The position numbers and the translations under genes are program-made. Below, piece by piece: positions 52,676 to 61,793 of a stretch of 64,000 bases of DNA. Each line of letters begins with the position of its first letter. The stretch's first letter is position 1. Below the pieces are notes generated by a model. That model worked only from the letters and a program-made list of their open reading frames with translations. It had not been told where the DNA came from and searched no databases. The stretch comes from JAPLDA01 sp043783155. Its GTDB lineage: Bacteria; Bacteroidota; Bacteroidia; AKYH767-A; 2013-40CM-41-45. The DNA lies in contig JAYVZS010000141.1 of the NCBI GenBank assembly GCA_043783155.1, positions 47,784 through 111,783 on the forward strand. Direction: 5' to 3'.

Positions 52676-53698
52676 CTATTTCCCGGGTTTATATTTCGAC
52701 TCATTCAATATCTTCTTATAATCGTTATCACTCATCAACTGACTGAGTGTAACGACAGAATTTTTTTTCATGTACGCCTGAACGATTTTCCATCCGAGCC
52801 ATTGAGCAACAGATCCCGGCGACTGTTTCGGAAAACCATTTGTGGTAGGTCCGTCATTCAGAAATTTTACAATTTCATTTTGATCCGTGGAGTACAACAT
52901 TTTATGATCAATGAAAAATGACCAGATTTGTTTTTCATTTTCGTTGCACCATTTCAACTGAGATGCTGAGTATCCTGTTTTGATTGTGTCGGAAACATCA
53001 GGCATCATCGCGTCCAGGAAATGAAGAACCTTCCCGAAATAAATCATCTGGCTCAACAAATCACTCTGGCGGTTATCTTGCTCCCATTCGCTTTGCGCCC
53101 AGCCGCGCATACAATCTGCTGCGATGTATTCTTTTCTCATCCGCACAATTTTGTAATGTGGAAACTGAAGTGCGGGATAATATCTTGAATCCGATCCGAG
53201 GTACATATCAATCCCGATTCCCAAAGCACTGTCGGCGGCTACAATCGCGTAATTGAATCCTGATATAAATGTGATAACACGTGGAATTAATTTTTGCGGA
53301 AAATAATATTTGTAATGTTTAAATGCATCCGTCAGCTGCTGATCAACCGCGGAAAAATCATGCAGTATCTTTTCAGACGTATCGTAAATGGCTTTTAAAT
53401 CAGCATCGGTTGTAAAATCTCTCAGGCGGTCCTTTAACAGGATGCTATCCGGAGTTCCGGAACTGATCAGTTTATAACAGTAGAGATCGAAAAAACTTCC
53501 GTACTTATTCATCAGCAACGAACTATTTTCTCCTGCTGACGGAAATAAATCCTGCTCGAATCGTTCCGCCTTTACGCTCACCGGAATGGCGGAAACATCC
53601 ACACGTTTCGGATTACGCGTGCATGAAGTAATCAACACCGTCATGTAAATAAGTACACATGACTTCAACAAGATTTGAATTGAAATTTTAGGTACCAT
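52676..53698 (-). CDS. gldB: Gliding motility lipoprotein GldB
   Basis: Lipoprotein needed for gliding and T9SS function in Flavobacterium. With the ATG at 53698 the signal peptide ends in the lipobox LITSC, lipidated Cys at residue 26. Family blocks include RFEQDLF, YCYKLISSG, AFKHYKYYFPQKLIPRVITF, GIDMYLGSDSRYYP and QSPGSVAQWLGWKIVQAYM. An upstream in-frame start at 53722 would overlap the divergent gene. About 340 residues, normal length. Confidence 0.9.
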   Translation of the reverse strand: MVPKISIQILLKSCVLIYMTVLITSCTRNPKRVDVSAIPVSVKAERFEQDLFPSAGENSSLLMNKYGSFFDLYCYKLISSGTPDSILLKDRLRDFTTDADLKAIYDTSEKILHDFSAVDQQLTDAFKHYKYYFPQKLIPRVITFISGFNYAIVAADSALGIGIDMYLGSDSRYYPALQFPHYKIVRMRKEYIAADCMRGWAQSEWEQDNRQSDLLSQMIYFGKVLHFLDAMMPDVSDTIKTGYSASQLKWCNENEKQIWSFFIDHKMLYSTDQNEIVKFLNDGPTTNGFPKQSPGSVAQWLGWKIVQAYMKKNSVVTLSQLMSDNDYKKILNESKYKPGK

Positions 53699-53724
53699 TG
53701 CAAGAGTTAATAAACAACGCAAAG

Positions 53725-54399
53725 ATGAAAAAGATATTCGTATTAATAACCGTTCTGTTTTTTGTTGTCGCCAACCTAAACGCTCAGAGCGATCAAAAAT
53801 TTCATTTCGGACTGAAAGCTTCTCCTTCCCTGGCCTGGATCAGCAGCGATTCGAAAGGATTTGTTTCGAACGGAAGTAAGCTTGGATTTACATACGGACT
53901 TATCACTGAATTTAATTTTTCAGATCATTATGCTTTTGCAACCGGCATCGACATTACATACCGCGGAGGTAACTCCAAATATTCTTTTAGTTTAAATGAT
54001 TCAACCTCTGTTGTTGAAACAAAATACAGTCTGCAATACATTGAGATACCTCTCACCTTAAAGTTAAAGACGAACGAAATCGGTTACTTCACCTACTTCC
54101 TGCAATTTGGTTTAGCTCCCGGATTTAATATACGTTCAAGAGCAGACAAAAAAACAACAACACAGGTTGGCAGTCATCCTGCTGTTAGCAGTGAAGACAC
54201 AGACGTTGATATCTCTAGCACCATTAATAACCTGAATGTTTCCATGATCATCGGTGGTGGCGTTGAATACACACTTAGCGGAAGCACGGTGCTGCTGGCA
54301 GGAATCTCTTTTAACAACGGTTTTTTAGATATTATTGACGGAGACGCAATAAAGGCAAACAGCAATTATCTAGGATTAACGATCGGCGTTCTGTTTTAA
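53725..54399 (+). CDS. Outer-membrane beta-barrel protein (PorT-like family)
   Basis: Signal peptide (MKKIFVLITVLFFVVANLNA, then Q) and a mature barrel of the OMP_b-brl_2 type: FHFGLKASPSLAWISSDS, LGFTYGLITEFNFSDHYAFA, YIEIPLTLKLK, NVSMIIGGGVEYTL and a C-terminal LGLTIGVLF ending in Phe. The start at 53725 is preferred to an in-frame TTG-type start at 53698. It is divergent from gldB with only 26 bp between the starts. Function unknown. Confidence 0.82.
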   Translation: MKKIFVLITVLFFVVANLNAQSDQKFHFGLKASPSLAWISSDSKGFVSNGSKLGFTYGLITEFNFSDHYAFATGIDITYRGGNSKYSFSLNDSTSVVETKYSLQYIEIPLTLKLKTNEIGYFTYFLQFGLAPGFNIRSRADKKTTTQVGSHPAVSSEDTDVDISSTINNLNVSMIIGGGVEYTLSGSTVLLAGISFNNGFLDIIDGDAIKANSNYLGLTIGVLF

Positions 54400-54422
54400 A
54401 CCAAATCAAACATTTACCTTTG

Positions 54423-54453
54423 AACCCGTGATCTTAAAAGATACGGGTTTTTT
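54423..54453 (+). terminator. Rho-independent terminator after the outer-membrane barrel gene
   Basis: AACCCGTGATCT and AGATACGGGTT pair (one bulged base) around a TAAA loop and are followed by TTTTTT. It lies 24 bp after the stop codon. Confidence 0.75.
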
Positions 54454-54518
54454 ATTTTGACATTATTCTATCTATATGTTTATCCCGGTTACCATCGGGA
54501 TTCGCTCTTCGCCTGAAT

Positions 54519-56189
54519 ATGAAAATCGCTTTAGCACAACTCAACTACACAATCGGGAATTTTGAAAAAAATATTTTCAAAATAACGGAAGCTATTCAGC
54601 ATGCGAAAAAAGAAAATGCAGACTTAGTTGTACTCGCGGAATTAGCCGTCAGCGGTTATCCTCCTTTGGATTTTCTTGAGTTCAATGATTTTGTTGGCCG
54701 ATGTAAAAAAGCCGTTGAAGAAATCGCGAAAGAATGTGTGGGCATTTCCGCCATCGTAGGTTGTCCAACCATCAATCCGAAGACGGAAGGAAAAAATCTT
54801 TTTAACTCGGCGTATTTTCTTGGCGATGGAAAAATCAAAAATGAAATTCACAAAACATTGCTTCCGAATTATGACGTGTTCGATGAATACAGGTATTTCG
54901 AGCCGGGAAAAAATTTTGAATGTATCGAAGTGAATGGTGTGAAGATCGCTGTCACCATTTGCGAAGATTTGTGGAACGTTGAAGACGACCCGATGTATGT
55001 GAGTTGTCCGATGGATGAACTGGTAAAAGAAAAACCACTTCTGATGATCAACATTGCTGCTTCACCGTTTGACTATACACATGCTGAAAAAAGAAAAGCT
55101 ATTCTGAAACGGAATGCCTTGCAATATCATGTGCCGATTGTCTATGTGAATCATGTAGGGGCACAAACCGAATTGATATTTGACGGCGGATCGCTCGTGA
55201 TGAATGAGAAAGGTAAAATCGTTCATGAGCTTGATTACTTTAAAGAGGATTTGTGCATCATAAATTTCGAGGATGGAAGCTGGAAGTTGGAAAATAAAAA
55301 ATATGCTGACAATCCAACTTCCAACCTCCAGCTTCCATCCTTAAATCTCAAATCTCAAAAAATTCTCAACGCACTCACACTCGGCATCCGTGACTATTTC
55401 CAAAAACAAAATTTTACCAAAGCAATTCTCGGACTTTCCGGAGGAATTGATTCGGCTGTCGTTCTTTGTCTGGCTGTTGAAGCGCTCGGCGCAAAAAATG
55501 TAAAAGCAGTGTTGATGCCTTCTGAGTTTTCCTCGAAAGGTTCTGTGGACGATGCTGTCGCGCTTGCGAAAAATCTTGGAGCAGATTATGAAATCATTCC
55601 CATTGAAAAAGTTTATCTTCAATATATCTCGTCACTCGAAAAACAATTTAACGGTTTGCCGTTTTCGGTCGCTGAAGAAAATATCCAGGCACGAGTGCGT
55701 GGAAATATTCTCATGGCAATATCAAATAAGTTTGGATATATTTTACTCAACACATCCAACAAAAGTGAACTGGCTGTCGGATACGGAACCTTGTATGGTG
55801 ACATGGCTGGCGGCCTCTCAGTGATCGGCGATGTTTATAAAACAGAGGTGTATGAGTTGGCGAATTACATCAACAGGGGAAAAAAAATAATCCCCGATAG
55901 CAGCATTACCAAACCCCCTTCGGCTGAATTGCGACCCAACCAGAAAGACAGCGATTCCCTGCCTGATTATAAAATTCTTGACGCGCTTTTGCTTCAGTAC
56001 ATTGAACACCGCAAGGGACCTGAAGAATTAGTTGCAGCAGGATTCGATGCCGCGCTTGTTAAAAGAGTTTTGAAGATGGTGAACACCAATGAATACAAAC
56101 GTTTCCAGACACCGCCGATTTTACGCGTATCGCCGAAAGCATTCGGTATGGGACGACGGTTGCCGATTGTGGGAACCTATCTTTCCTGA
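54519..56189 (+). CDS. nadE: Glutamine-dependent NAD+ synthetase NadE
   Basis: Cytoplasmic enzyme converting nicotinate adenine dinucleotide to NAD+ with ammonia from glutamine. N-terminal nitrilase-type glutaminase triad: E41, K112 (in HKTLLPNYDVFDEYRYFEPG) and C148 (ICEDLWN). C-terminal synthetase: P-loop SGGIDS at 307-312, then TSNKSELAVGYGTLYGDMAG. Length 556. The linker between domains (about 252-282) is encoded by an inverted repeat (55271-55340), giving the peptides SWKLEN and NPTSNLQLPS, probably a repeat insertion tolerated at the domain boundary. Confidence 0.95.
   Translation: MKIALAQLNYTIGNFEKNIFKITEAIQHAKKENADLVVLAELAVSGYPPLDFLEFNDFVGRCKKAVEEIAKECVGISAIVGCPTINPKTEGKNLFNSAYFLGDGKIKNEIHKTLLPNYDVFDEYRYFEPGKNFECIEVNGVKIAVTICEDLWNVEDDPMYVSCPMDELVKEKPLLMINIAASPFDYTHAEKRKAILKRNALQYHVPIVYVNHVGAQTELIFDGGSLVMNEKGKIVHELDYFKEDLCIINFEDGSWKLENKKYADNPTSNLQLPSLNLKSQKILNALTLGIRDYFQKQNFTKAILGLSGGIDSAVVLCLAVEALGAKNVKAVLMPSEFSSKGSVDDAVALAKNLGADYEIIPIEKVYLQYISSLEKQFNGLPFSVAEENIQARVRGNILMAISNKFGYILLNTSNKSELAVGYGTLYGDMAGGLSVIGDVYKTEVYELANYINRGKKIIPDSSITKPPSAELRPNQKDSDSLPDYKILDALLLQYIEHRKGPEELVAAGFDAALVKRVLKMVNTNEYKRFQTPPILRVSPKAFGMGRRLPIVGTYLS
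55271..55340. repeat. Inverted repeat inside the nadE coding sequence
   Basis: GGATGGAAGCTGGAAGTTGG (55271-55290) pairs at 19 of 20 positions with the end of the right arm, CCAACCTCCAGCTTCCATCC (55321-55340); an additional CCAACTT unit precedes it. It is a GGAAGTTGGAAGCTGG-type micro-repeat, in frame, at the domain boundary of NadE. Confidence 0.8.
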
Positions 56190-56279
56190 TTTCTTATCAA
56201 AAATTATTTGTTGAAAAAGGCCTTTGAGTTTCAGAGTTTGAATTGAATTTCATTTTACCTTTACAAAAAAATAAATGCC

Positions 56280-56861
56280 ATGAAAAATAAAATCACCTTT
56301 ATTATCCTCGGTCTCTCGGTTCTGATTTGTTTATCTACCGGCAAAACATCGGCACAGCAATTCAAAGCCGGCGACAATGTGATCGGTGTTGGTATCGGGC
56401 TTGGCGATACGTATGGATATTCTTCCGCTTCATCCAGCCCTGCGCTGAGCGCGCAATATGAACATGGAAATTGGGAGGTAGGAGGTCCGGGGTGCATCAG
56501 TCTTGGTGGATTTCTCGCCTATAAAAGTTATTCTTACGAAGGCGCTTACCCGGGTTACAGCTATTCTCAAAAATGGAGTTATACCATTATTGGTATTCGC
56601 AGCGCGTATCACTACACCGGTTTAAAGGGTTCCATGTTCGATCCTTACGGAGGGTTAATGTTGTCTTATGAAATTGCAAGTTCCAGTTTCACCAGCAGCA
56701 ATCCTTCGACCGATTATTTATATAATACCAGGTATGGAAGCCGGTTAAGATTCTCATTGTACCTTGGTGGCAGATATTATTTTTCAAACAATTGGGCTGC
56801 CTATGCAGAACTTGGTTTCGGAAATGCCATCCTTACTGTCGGTGCGGCGTATAAATTTTAA
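56280..56861 (+). CDS. Predicted outer-membrane beta-barrel protein
   Basis: Signal peptide (MKNKITFIILGLSVLICLSTGKTSAQ) and a small barrel of about 165 residues with Gly- and Tyr-rich strands (VIGVGIGLGDTYGY, VGGPGCISLGGFLAYKSY, YDPYGG-like FDPYGGLMLSYEI, YLGGRYYFSNNWAAYAELGF) and a C-terminal Phe (GAAYKF). No specific function can be given. Monocistronic, followed by a strong bidirectional terminator. Confidence 0.75.
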   Translation: MKNKITFIILGLSVLICLSTGKTSAQQFKAGDNVIGVGIGLGDTYGYSSASSSPALSAQYEHGNWEVGGPGCISLGGFLAYKSYSYEGAYPGYSYSQKWSYTIIGIRSAYHYTGLKGSMFDPYGGLMLSYEIASSSFTSSNPSTDYLYNTRYGSRLRFSLYLGGRYYFSNNWAAYAELGFGNAILTVGAAYKF

Positions 56862-56880
56862 TTCACCTGGCATATAAATG

Positions 56881-56913
56881 AAAAGCGGCTTTGAAAATTT
56901 CAAAGCCGCTTTT
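56881..56913. terminator. Bidirectional terminator between barrel gene and korB
   Basis: AAAAGCGGCTTTGAAA (56881-56896) and TTTCAAAGCCGCTTTT (56898-56913) are exact reverse complements, with an A-run on the left and a T-run on the right. It lies between the convergent ends of the barrel gene (+) and korB (-) and can stop transcription in both directions. Confidence 0.9.
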
Positions 56914-56947
56914 TTTATGTGGACGAATTAATCGCCATTGATTCATT

Positions 56948-57973
56948 TTAATTAATCACCCAGGTTTCTCTTCCGCTAAGTAATGAATCAAGATTGCCAT
57001 CACCTTTTTTAGCCGTCATCTGGTTAATCTGGTCCATCATTCTGTCTTCGTAACACGCTCTTTCTTCGACATAAAATACTCCGAACGGACGAGGTAAGTG
57101 ATTTGGATTTTTAGGATTCTCAAAGAAGCGTGAAAGAATTCCTGCTTTCACACGGTCGCGCTCGTCATGAATCCACAGATCATTTTGAGAGGCACCGTTT
57201 GTAAGGTCCACCATTACCGGAGTAAAGCCATCCAGTTTAATTCCTTTTTCATTAGTCTCGCCGAAAATAAGCGGCTTACCGGTTTCCATGAAAAGTGTTT
57301 CGTTTTTTTTGGTTCCCTTATCCGTGAATACTTCAAAAGCACCGTCGTTAAACACGTTACAGTTCTGGTAAATCTCAACAAACGATGCACCCATGTGATC
57401 GTTGGCGCGTTTAAATATAAGTTGCTGATGCTTTGTATCGCGGTCCATCGTACGTGCAACAAACGTAGCGTCGGCACCCATGCACAAAGCAATCGGGTTG
57501 AATGGATGATCAACAGATCCCATCGGTGTACTCTTCGTTACTTTTCCTTCTTCTGACGTAGGAGAATATTGTCCTTTCGTCAACCCGTAAATTTCATTGT
57601 TGAAAAGCAGGATGTTGAGATTAAAATTTCTTCGGAGAATGTGAATCATGTGATTCCCGCCGATGGAAAGACCATCACCGTCGCCGGTAACAATCCAGAT
57701 GCTCAGCTCAGGACGAGCCGCCTTCAGACCGCTTGCAACAGCCGTTGCACGACCATGTATGCTGTGCATACCAAACGTTTCCATGTAATATGGAAATCGC
57801 GATGAGCATCCGATACCGGAAATGAATACAATATTCTCTCGCGCGATTCCGATTTCAGGAATCATCGTTTGCGCCTGTTTCAAAATTGAATAATCGCCGC
57901 AACCCGGGCACCAGCGCACTTCCTGGTCGGTAACGAGATCTTTAGCGGTGAATTTTTCGGGAGTAGTTTCCAT
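56948..57973 (-). CDS. korB: 2-oxoacid:ferredoxin oxidoreductase subunit beta
   Basis: TPP- and [4Fe-4S]-binding subunit that, with the alpha subunit, oxidises a 2-oxoacid (commonly 2-oxoglutarate) to the acyl-CoA with ferredoxin reduction. WCPGCGDYSIL holds C22 and C25, GIGCSSRFPYYMETFG holds a further Cys, and the TPP motif is GDGDGLSIGGNH followed by NNEIYGLTKGQ. Length 341 matches KorB of the two-subunit form. It follows korA in the same operon (136-bp gap). The 2-oxoacid is inferred; 2-oxoglutarate is most likely in aerobic Bacteroidota. Confidence 0.9.
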   Translation of the reverse strand: METTPEKFTAKDLVTDQEVRWCPGCGDYSILKQAQTMIPEIGIARENIVFISGIGCSSRFPYYMETFGMHSIHGRATAVASGLKAARPELSIWIVTGDGDGLSIGGNHMIHILRRNFNLNILLFNNEIYGLTKGQYSPTSEEGKVTKSTPMGSVDHPFNPIALCMGADATFVARTMDRDTKHQQLIFKRANDHMGASFVEIYQNCNVFNDGAFEVFTDKGTKKNETLFMETGKPLIFGETNEKGIKLDGFTPVMVDLTNGASQNDLWIHDERDRVKAGILSRFFENPKNPNHLPRPFGVFYVEERACYEDRMMDQINQMTAKKGDGNLDSLLSGRETWVIN

Positions 57974-58109
57974 TATCTTTTAATCTGTGAATTATGAATT
58001 ATTAGTTTTATCAATGAACGCCAGTCATTCTGGAAGAATCTTGTTTGATTGAAACAGTGTCGTTAATGATTAACAAGATGTTTCCAACATGACCATCCGG
58101 TAAATAACT

Positions 58110-59954
58110 TTATTTCATTTTCTCTTCAATCTTTGTATAGATCTCTTCTGCTGTAAACGGCATCCCCTGAATTTTGTTTAATCCCTCAGCAGGTATCAGG
58201 AATTTATCGCGGATCATTTTAATCAACTGTCCTGTATTCATTTCAGGAATGATGACGTGTTCGAAATTGTAAAGCACTTCACCAAGATTTTTCGGAAACG
58301 GTTTGATGTATTTCACATGTGCCTGTGATACATCGTATCCTTTCTCGCGCGCTTTCAACACGGCACTTTTGATAGCACCGTAGGTAGAACCCCAACCAAG
58401 GATAAGAAGTTTACCTTTATTATTTCCGACTTCAATTTTCTGTTCAGGAATATAATCTGCAATTTTTTCAACCTTAGCATCACGCATGCGCACCATGAAT
58501 TCATGGTTTTGCGGTTCGTAACTGATGTTACCGGTTTCATGTTGCTTCTCTATTCCACCGATGCGGTGTTCCAAACCTTTCGTTCCGGGAATTGCCCACG
58601 GGCGCGAAAGTTTCTCATCGCGTTTATACGGAAGATATTTATCACCTGCATTTTTCTCTTTGATAAAGTTCACCTTGATCTCAGGAAGATCAGCTGCCTT
58701 CGGAAACTGCCATGGCTCAGCACCATTCGCGATATAACCATCAGTAAGCAAAATAACAGGAGTCATAAATTCAACCGCTAACCTGCACGCTTCATACACC
58801 ATGTGAAAACAATCAGATGGTGATGCCGCCGCAATAACAGGAATCGGTGATTCACCATTGCGTCCGTACACAGCCTGCATCAAATCGCTTTGTTCCGTTT
58901 TTGTTGGAAGACCGGTAGACGGTCCGCCACGCTGAACATTTACAATCACCAGCGGAAGTTCAAGCATCAATGCCAGTCCCATTGCCTCTGCCTTGAGCGC
59001 AATGCCCGGACCGGAAGAAGCTGTAACGCCAAGCGCACCGCCAAAGCTCGCACCAATAGAAGAACAGATGGCAGCAATTTCATCCTCTGCCTGGAACGTT
59101 TTTACTCCGAAGTTTTTATGTTTTGAAAGTTCATGCAGGATATCAGAAGCAGGAGTAATCGGATAAGTTCCATAAAACAATTGCAATCCCGATTTTTTTG
59201 CAGCGGCAATCAAACCCAATGCTGTCGCCTGGTTTCCCATGATGTTACGATATACACCGGAAGGCATCTTAGCAGCATTCACCGTGTAACGTGTCGTAAA
59301 TTCTTCCCGCGTGTCACCGAAGTTATAGCCGGCTTTCAGTACAGCTAAGTTCGCGTTCAGGATGTCCTCTTTAGCTCCGAATTTTTCCTTTAGAAATTTC
59401 AGCGTGTGATCCATCGGGCGGTTATACATCCAATAGAGTAAGCCGAGTACAAACATATTTTTTGAACGGTCAATTTCCTTTGTTCCCAATCCAGAATCAG
59501 CAAGAGCAGCACGGGTCATTTTGGTAACGTCCATCTTGATGACGTTGTAACCTTCCAGAGATCCATCTTCCAAAGCACTTTTCCCGTCAGCAATTCCTGC
59601 CAGACGCAGATTCTTTGCATCAAATCCATCCGTGTTGGCGATGATAATTCCGCTTTTTTTCAGGTGCTTGATGTTGGCTTTTAAAGCCGCGGCATTCATG
59701 ACTACCAGGACATCACAAAAATCTCCGGGAGTAAAAATTTCTACACTGCCAAAGTGGAGCTGGTACCCCGAAACTCCGGCAAGAGTACCCTGTGGGGCAC
59801 GTATTTCGGCAGGAAAATCAGGAAATGTACTGAGATCGTTACCGAATAACGCAGCTGTATTGGTAAACTGAGTACCTGTCAATTGCATTCCGTCGCCGGA
59901 ATCTCCCGCAAATTTAATAATGACGTTATTGAGGACTTCGTTTTGTCTCTCCAT
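58110..59954 (-). CDS. korA: 2-oxoacid:ferredoxin oxidoreductase subunit alpha (gamma-alpha fusion)
   Basis: The partner of korB. The N-terminal gamma-type domain (about 1-190) has FAGDSGDGMQLTGTQFT, FPDFPAEIRAPQGTLAGVSG and YQLHFGSVEIFTPGD. The alpha pyrophosphate/pyrimidine domain follows, with NQATALGLIAAA, FYGTYPITPASDILHEL, SSGPGIALKAEAMGLALMLE and NVQRGGPSTGLPTKTEQSDL. The C-terminal domain has LLILGWGSTYGAIKSAVLKA. Length 614 is typical of the fused form. A Bacteroidota-type minus-7 box lies 35 bp before the start. Confidence 0.92.
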   Translation of the reverse strand: MERQNEVLNNVIIKFAGDSGDGMQLTGTQFTNTAALFGNDLSTFPDFPAEIRAPQGTLAGVSGYQLHFGSVEIFTPGDFCDVLVVMNAAALKANIKHLKKSGIIIANTDGFDAKNLRLAGIADGKSALEDGSLEGYNVIKMDVTKMTRAALADSGLGTKEIDRSKNMFVLGLLYWMYNRPMDHTLKFLKEKFGAKEDILNANLAVLKAGYNFGDTREEFTTRYTVNAAKMPSGVYRNIMGNQATALGLIAAAKKSGLQLFYGTYPITPASDILHELSKHKNFGVKTFQAEDEIAAICSSIGASFGGALGVTASSGPGIALKAEAMGLALMLELPLVIVNVQRGGPSTGLPTKTEQSDLMQAVYGRNGESPIPVIAAASPSDCFHMVYEACRLAVEFMTPVILLTDGYIANGAEPWQFPKAADLPEIKVNFIKEKNAGDKYLPYKRDEKLSRPWAIPGTKGLEHRIGGIEKQHETGNISYEPQNHEFMVRMRDAKVEKIADYIPEQKIEVGNNKGKLLILGWGSTYGAIKSAVLKAREKGYDVSQAHVKYIKPFPKNLGEVLYNFEHVIIPEMNTGQLIKMIRDKFLIPAEGLNKIQGMPFTAEEIYTKIEEKMK

Positions 59955-59988
59955 TGCTAGTATGTTTTATTCGTTTTTTAAAATCACG

Positions 59989-59996
59989 CAAAGATA
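59989..59996 (-). promoter_or_regulatory. Putative korAB promoter, minus-7 box
   Basis: TATCTTTG on the minus strand fits the Bacteroidota minus-7 consensus TAnnTTTG and lies 35 bp upstream of the korA start. No clear minus-33 TTTG is seen, so confidence is moderate. The rest of the 391-bp gap to the serine hydrolase holds an orphan hydrophobic reading frame (see findings) and must contain that gene's promoter. Confidence 0.45.
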
Positions 59997-60345
59997 ATGA
60001 TTTCATTTGCACCTGTTCAGGATTAACAGACTAATTTTGAATGATCCTTATCAACTGGTCTGAACCTTCCGGAACGGGTGCATTTAATCCCTATTCTCCT
60101 CTCTTTGAAAAAGTTCCATGGGTTTGATCTTCCACCATACTAATATGATCATCGTAGGAATAAGTGTAAGATTTTCAGTGAAATGAATGAAGATAAAAAA
60201 GCCTGTGAGCGTATAACCTTTAGGGGTTGAGAATCATAATTCAAGCATCTTCCTTTAACTTCCAAGTTCTTATTCTAAATTACAATACCTGTTTTACGAT
60301 TTTAATATTCCCTGAAACATCATAAGTCATACTAAAACCCAATCG

Positions 60346-61395
60346 ATGAATCCCATTGACACAACATTAAAGACTTACCTCTTTTTTAAAAAGGATATTC
60401 CTCTTATCACTGCAATAATTCTTATGCTGGTAACAGGCGTGGTCGTTTATTATTTATTTCCGAGACAACCAGGATCAGTCATCATCAACACAAAACAAAA
60501 TGCATGTTCTGAAAAAATGAACCAACGCCGCTTAAATGATTACAAGTTCACACATCCTATTCTGTTATCTGACTTACCTACAGAAAATTCCGAGTTATCC
60601 GGACTTAAAGAAAAAATCATCGACATCATTGCGCAGGATAAAAATAAAAATCTGTTAAAAGATGTCTCCGTATATTTCAGAACAATGAATGATGGTTCAT
60701 GGTTTGTCATCAACGGCGACCGAACATACGCTCCTGCAAGCCTGATGAAGGTAACTTTTTTGATTGCCATACTGAAGCAGTCTGAAGCTGATTCGGGGTT
60801 ACTCGACAAAAAAATTTATTTCGAAAAGCATGCTGATACGGGTTACAATCAAACGATTAAGAGTTTTAAACTTGAAGAAAAAAAATATTACACCATCAGG
60901 GAACTCTTGCATTACATGATTGGTTATTCTGACAATGATGCATTAGCGCTCATTTCGCGGAATACAAGTCAACCTGTTTTGAAAAAATTTTTTGAGGATC
61001 TGGGAGTGGCTTCACCTTCCTGGGATCCGACAAAAAGTTCGGAATATGTTGTTACTGTCAGCGACTATTGCAAACTTTTCAGAGTCCTCTATAACAGTTG
61101 TTACCTCACAAATGAAAACTCAGACCTCGCGCTTGAGATGCTTTCAGAATCTACTTACAAAGGCGGATTGCTGAAAGATATTTCTCCGTCGTTCCAGGTG
61201 GTGCATAAATTTGGTGAACGATTTGACGGACAGTCTTCTGAACTCCATGAGATCGGTATCTTTTACAGTACACCTCAACCCTATCTTTTAGGGGTTATGT
61301 CAGAGGGCCAGGATATGAGTCAGCTTTCTTCTGTGTTGGGAAAAATCTCCAAAGTGGTTTATGAGAATTACAACAAAAGAATTGAACCGTTGTAA
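60346..61395 (+). CDS. Membrane-anchored class A beta-lactamase-like serine hydrolase, paralog 1
   Basis: 349 residues: short cytoplasmic start, one transmembrane helix (about 17-38) and a periplasmic beta-lactamase-fold domain. The catalytic S-x-x-K is S132-L-M-K135 (ASLMKVTFL), the S-D-N motif is 195-197 (YSDNDAL), and the usual K-T-G position reads KFG (VHKFGERFDG). The class A Glu166 loop is not obvious. Such proteins may be beta-lactamases, D,D-carboxypeptidase-like enzymes or esterases; activity cannot be decided. The next gene is a close paralog. Confidence 0.85.
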   Translation: MNPIDTTLKTYLFFKKDIPLITAIILMLVTGVVVYYLFPRQPGSVIINTKQNACSEKMNQRRLNDYKFTHPILLSDLPTENSELSGLKEKIIDIIAQDKNKNLLKDVSVYFRTMNDGSWFVINGDRTYAPASLMKVTFLIAILKQSEADSGLLDKKIYFEKHADTGYNQTIKSFKLEEKKYYTIRELLHYMIGYSDNDALALISRNTSQPVLKKFFEDLGVASPSWDPTKSSEYVVTVSDYCKLFRVLYNSCYLTNENSDLALEMLSESTYKGGLLKDISPSFQVVHKFGERFDGQSSELHEIGIFYSTPQPYLLGVMSEGQDMSQLSSVLGKISKVVYENYNKRIEPL

Positions 61396-61457
61396 ATCTT
61401 GATGCTGATCCTGTATTTTCAAAAATATTTTTTTTTCTACCTCTGAAAAATTAATCA

Positions 61458-61473
61458 TCCTAATGTATTAGGA
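61458..61473. promoter_or_regulatory. Palindrome upstream of serine hydrolase paralog 2, copy 1
   Basis: TCCTAATGTATTAGGA is a perfect palindrome with 7-bp arms around GT. Its core CTAATGTATTAG recurs at 61623-61634 in the same gap, suggesting a pair of binding sites for a dimeric regulator of the second paralog. The rest of this 398-bp gap shows no gene. Confidence 0.5.
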
Positions 61474-61622
61474 CGAATCAAGCGATACATTTTTTATTTG
61501 CAATCGGAATTACAAAAAAGGAATTGGGCAGTTGTTAACCTATATGTTGATCAGGCAGTTCCCTGATATGCTTGATGTGATGCCATTAGACACTGTCATA
61601 CTACTGTCAAACTAATATAATA

Positions 61623-61634
61623 CTAATGTATTAG
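61623..61634. promoter_or_regulatory. Palindrome upstream of serine hydrolase paralog 2, copy 2
   Basis: CTAATGTATTAG is identical to the core of copy 1, 165 bp away, and lies 160 bp upstream of the start codon at 61794. The shared 12-base palindrome makes chance less likely in this AT-rich gap, but the binder is unknown. Confidence 0.5.
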
Positions 61635-61793
61635 AGTGAGCCGGTCGGTCAATTTTTTGAAAACATGCCGTAATTGATGTGATCCGTGATCTTCATGAAA
61701 CTAACAAATTTGTTTAGTTACTTGAACTCTCTATTTTTGTGGCTCTCAATTTTGAACACAATTTTTCGTTCATTGAATAAACAGGAAACCAGT

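Noticed and set aside
61686..61793. N-terminal extension of serine hydrolase paralog 2
   Set aside because: The start at 61794 aligns with paralog 1, and the extension would add an unneeded hydrophobic segment.
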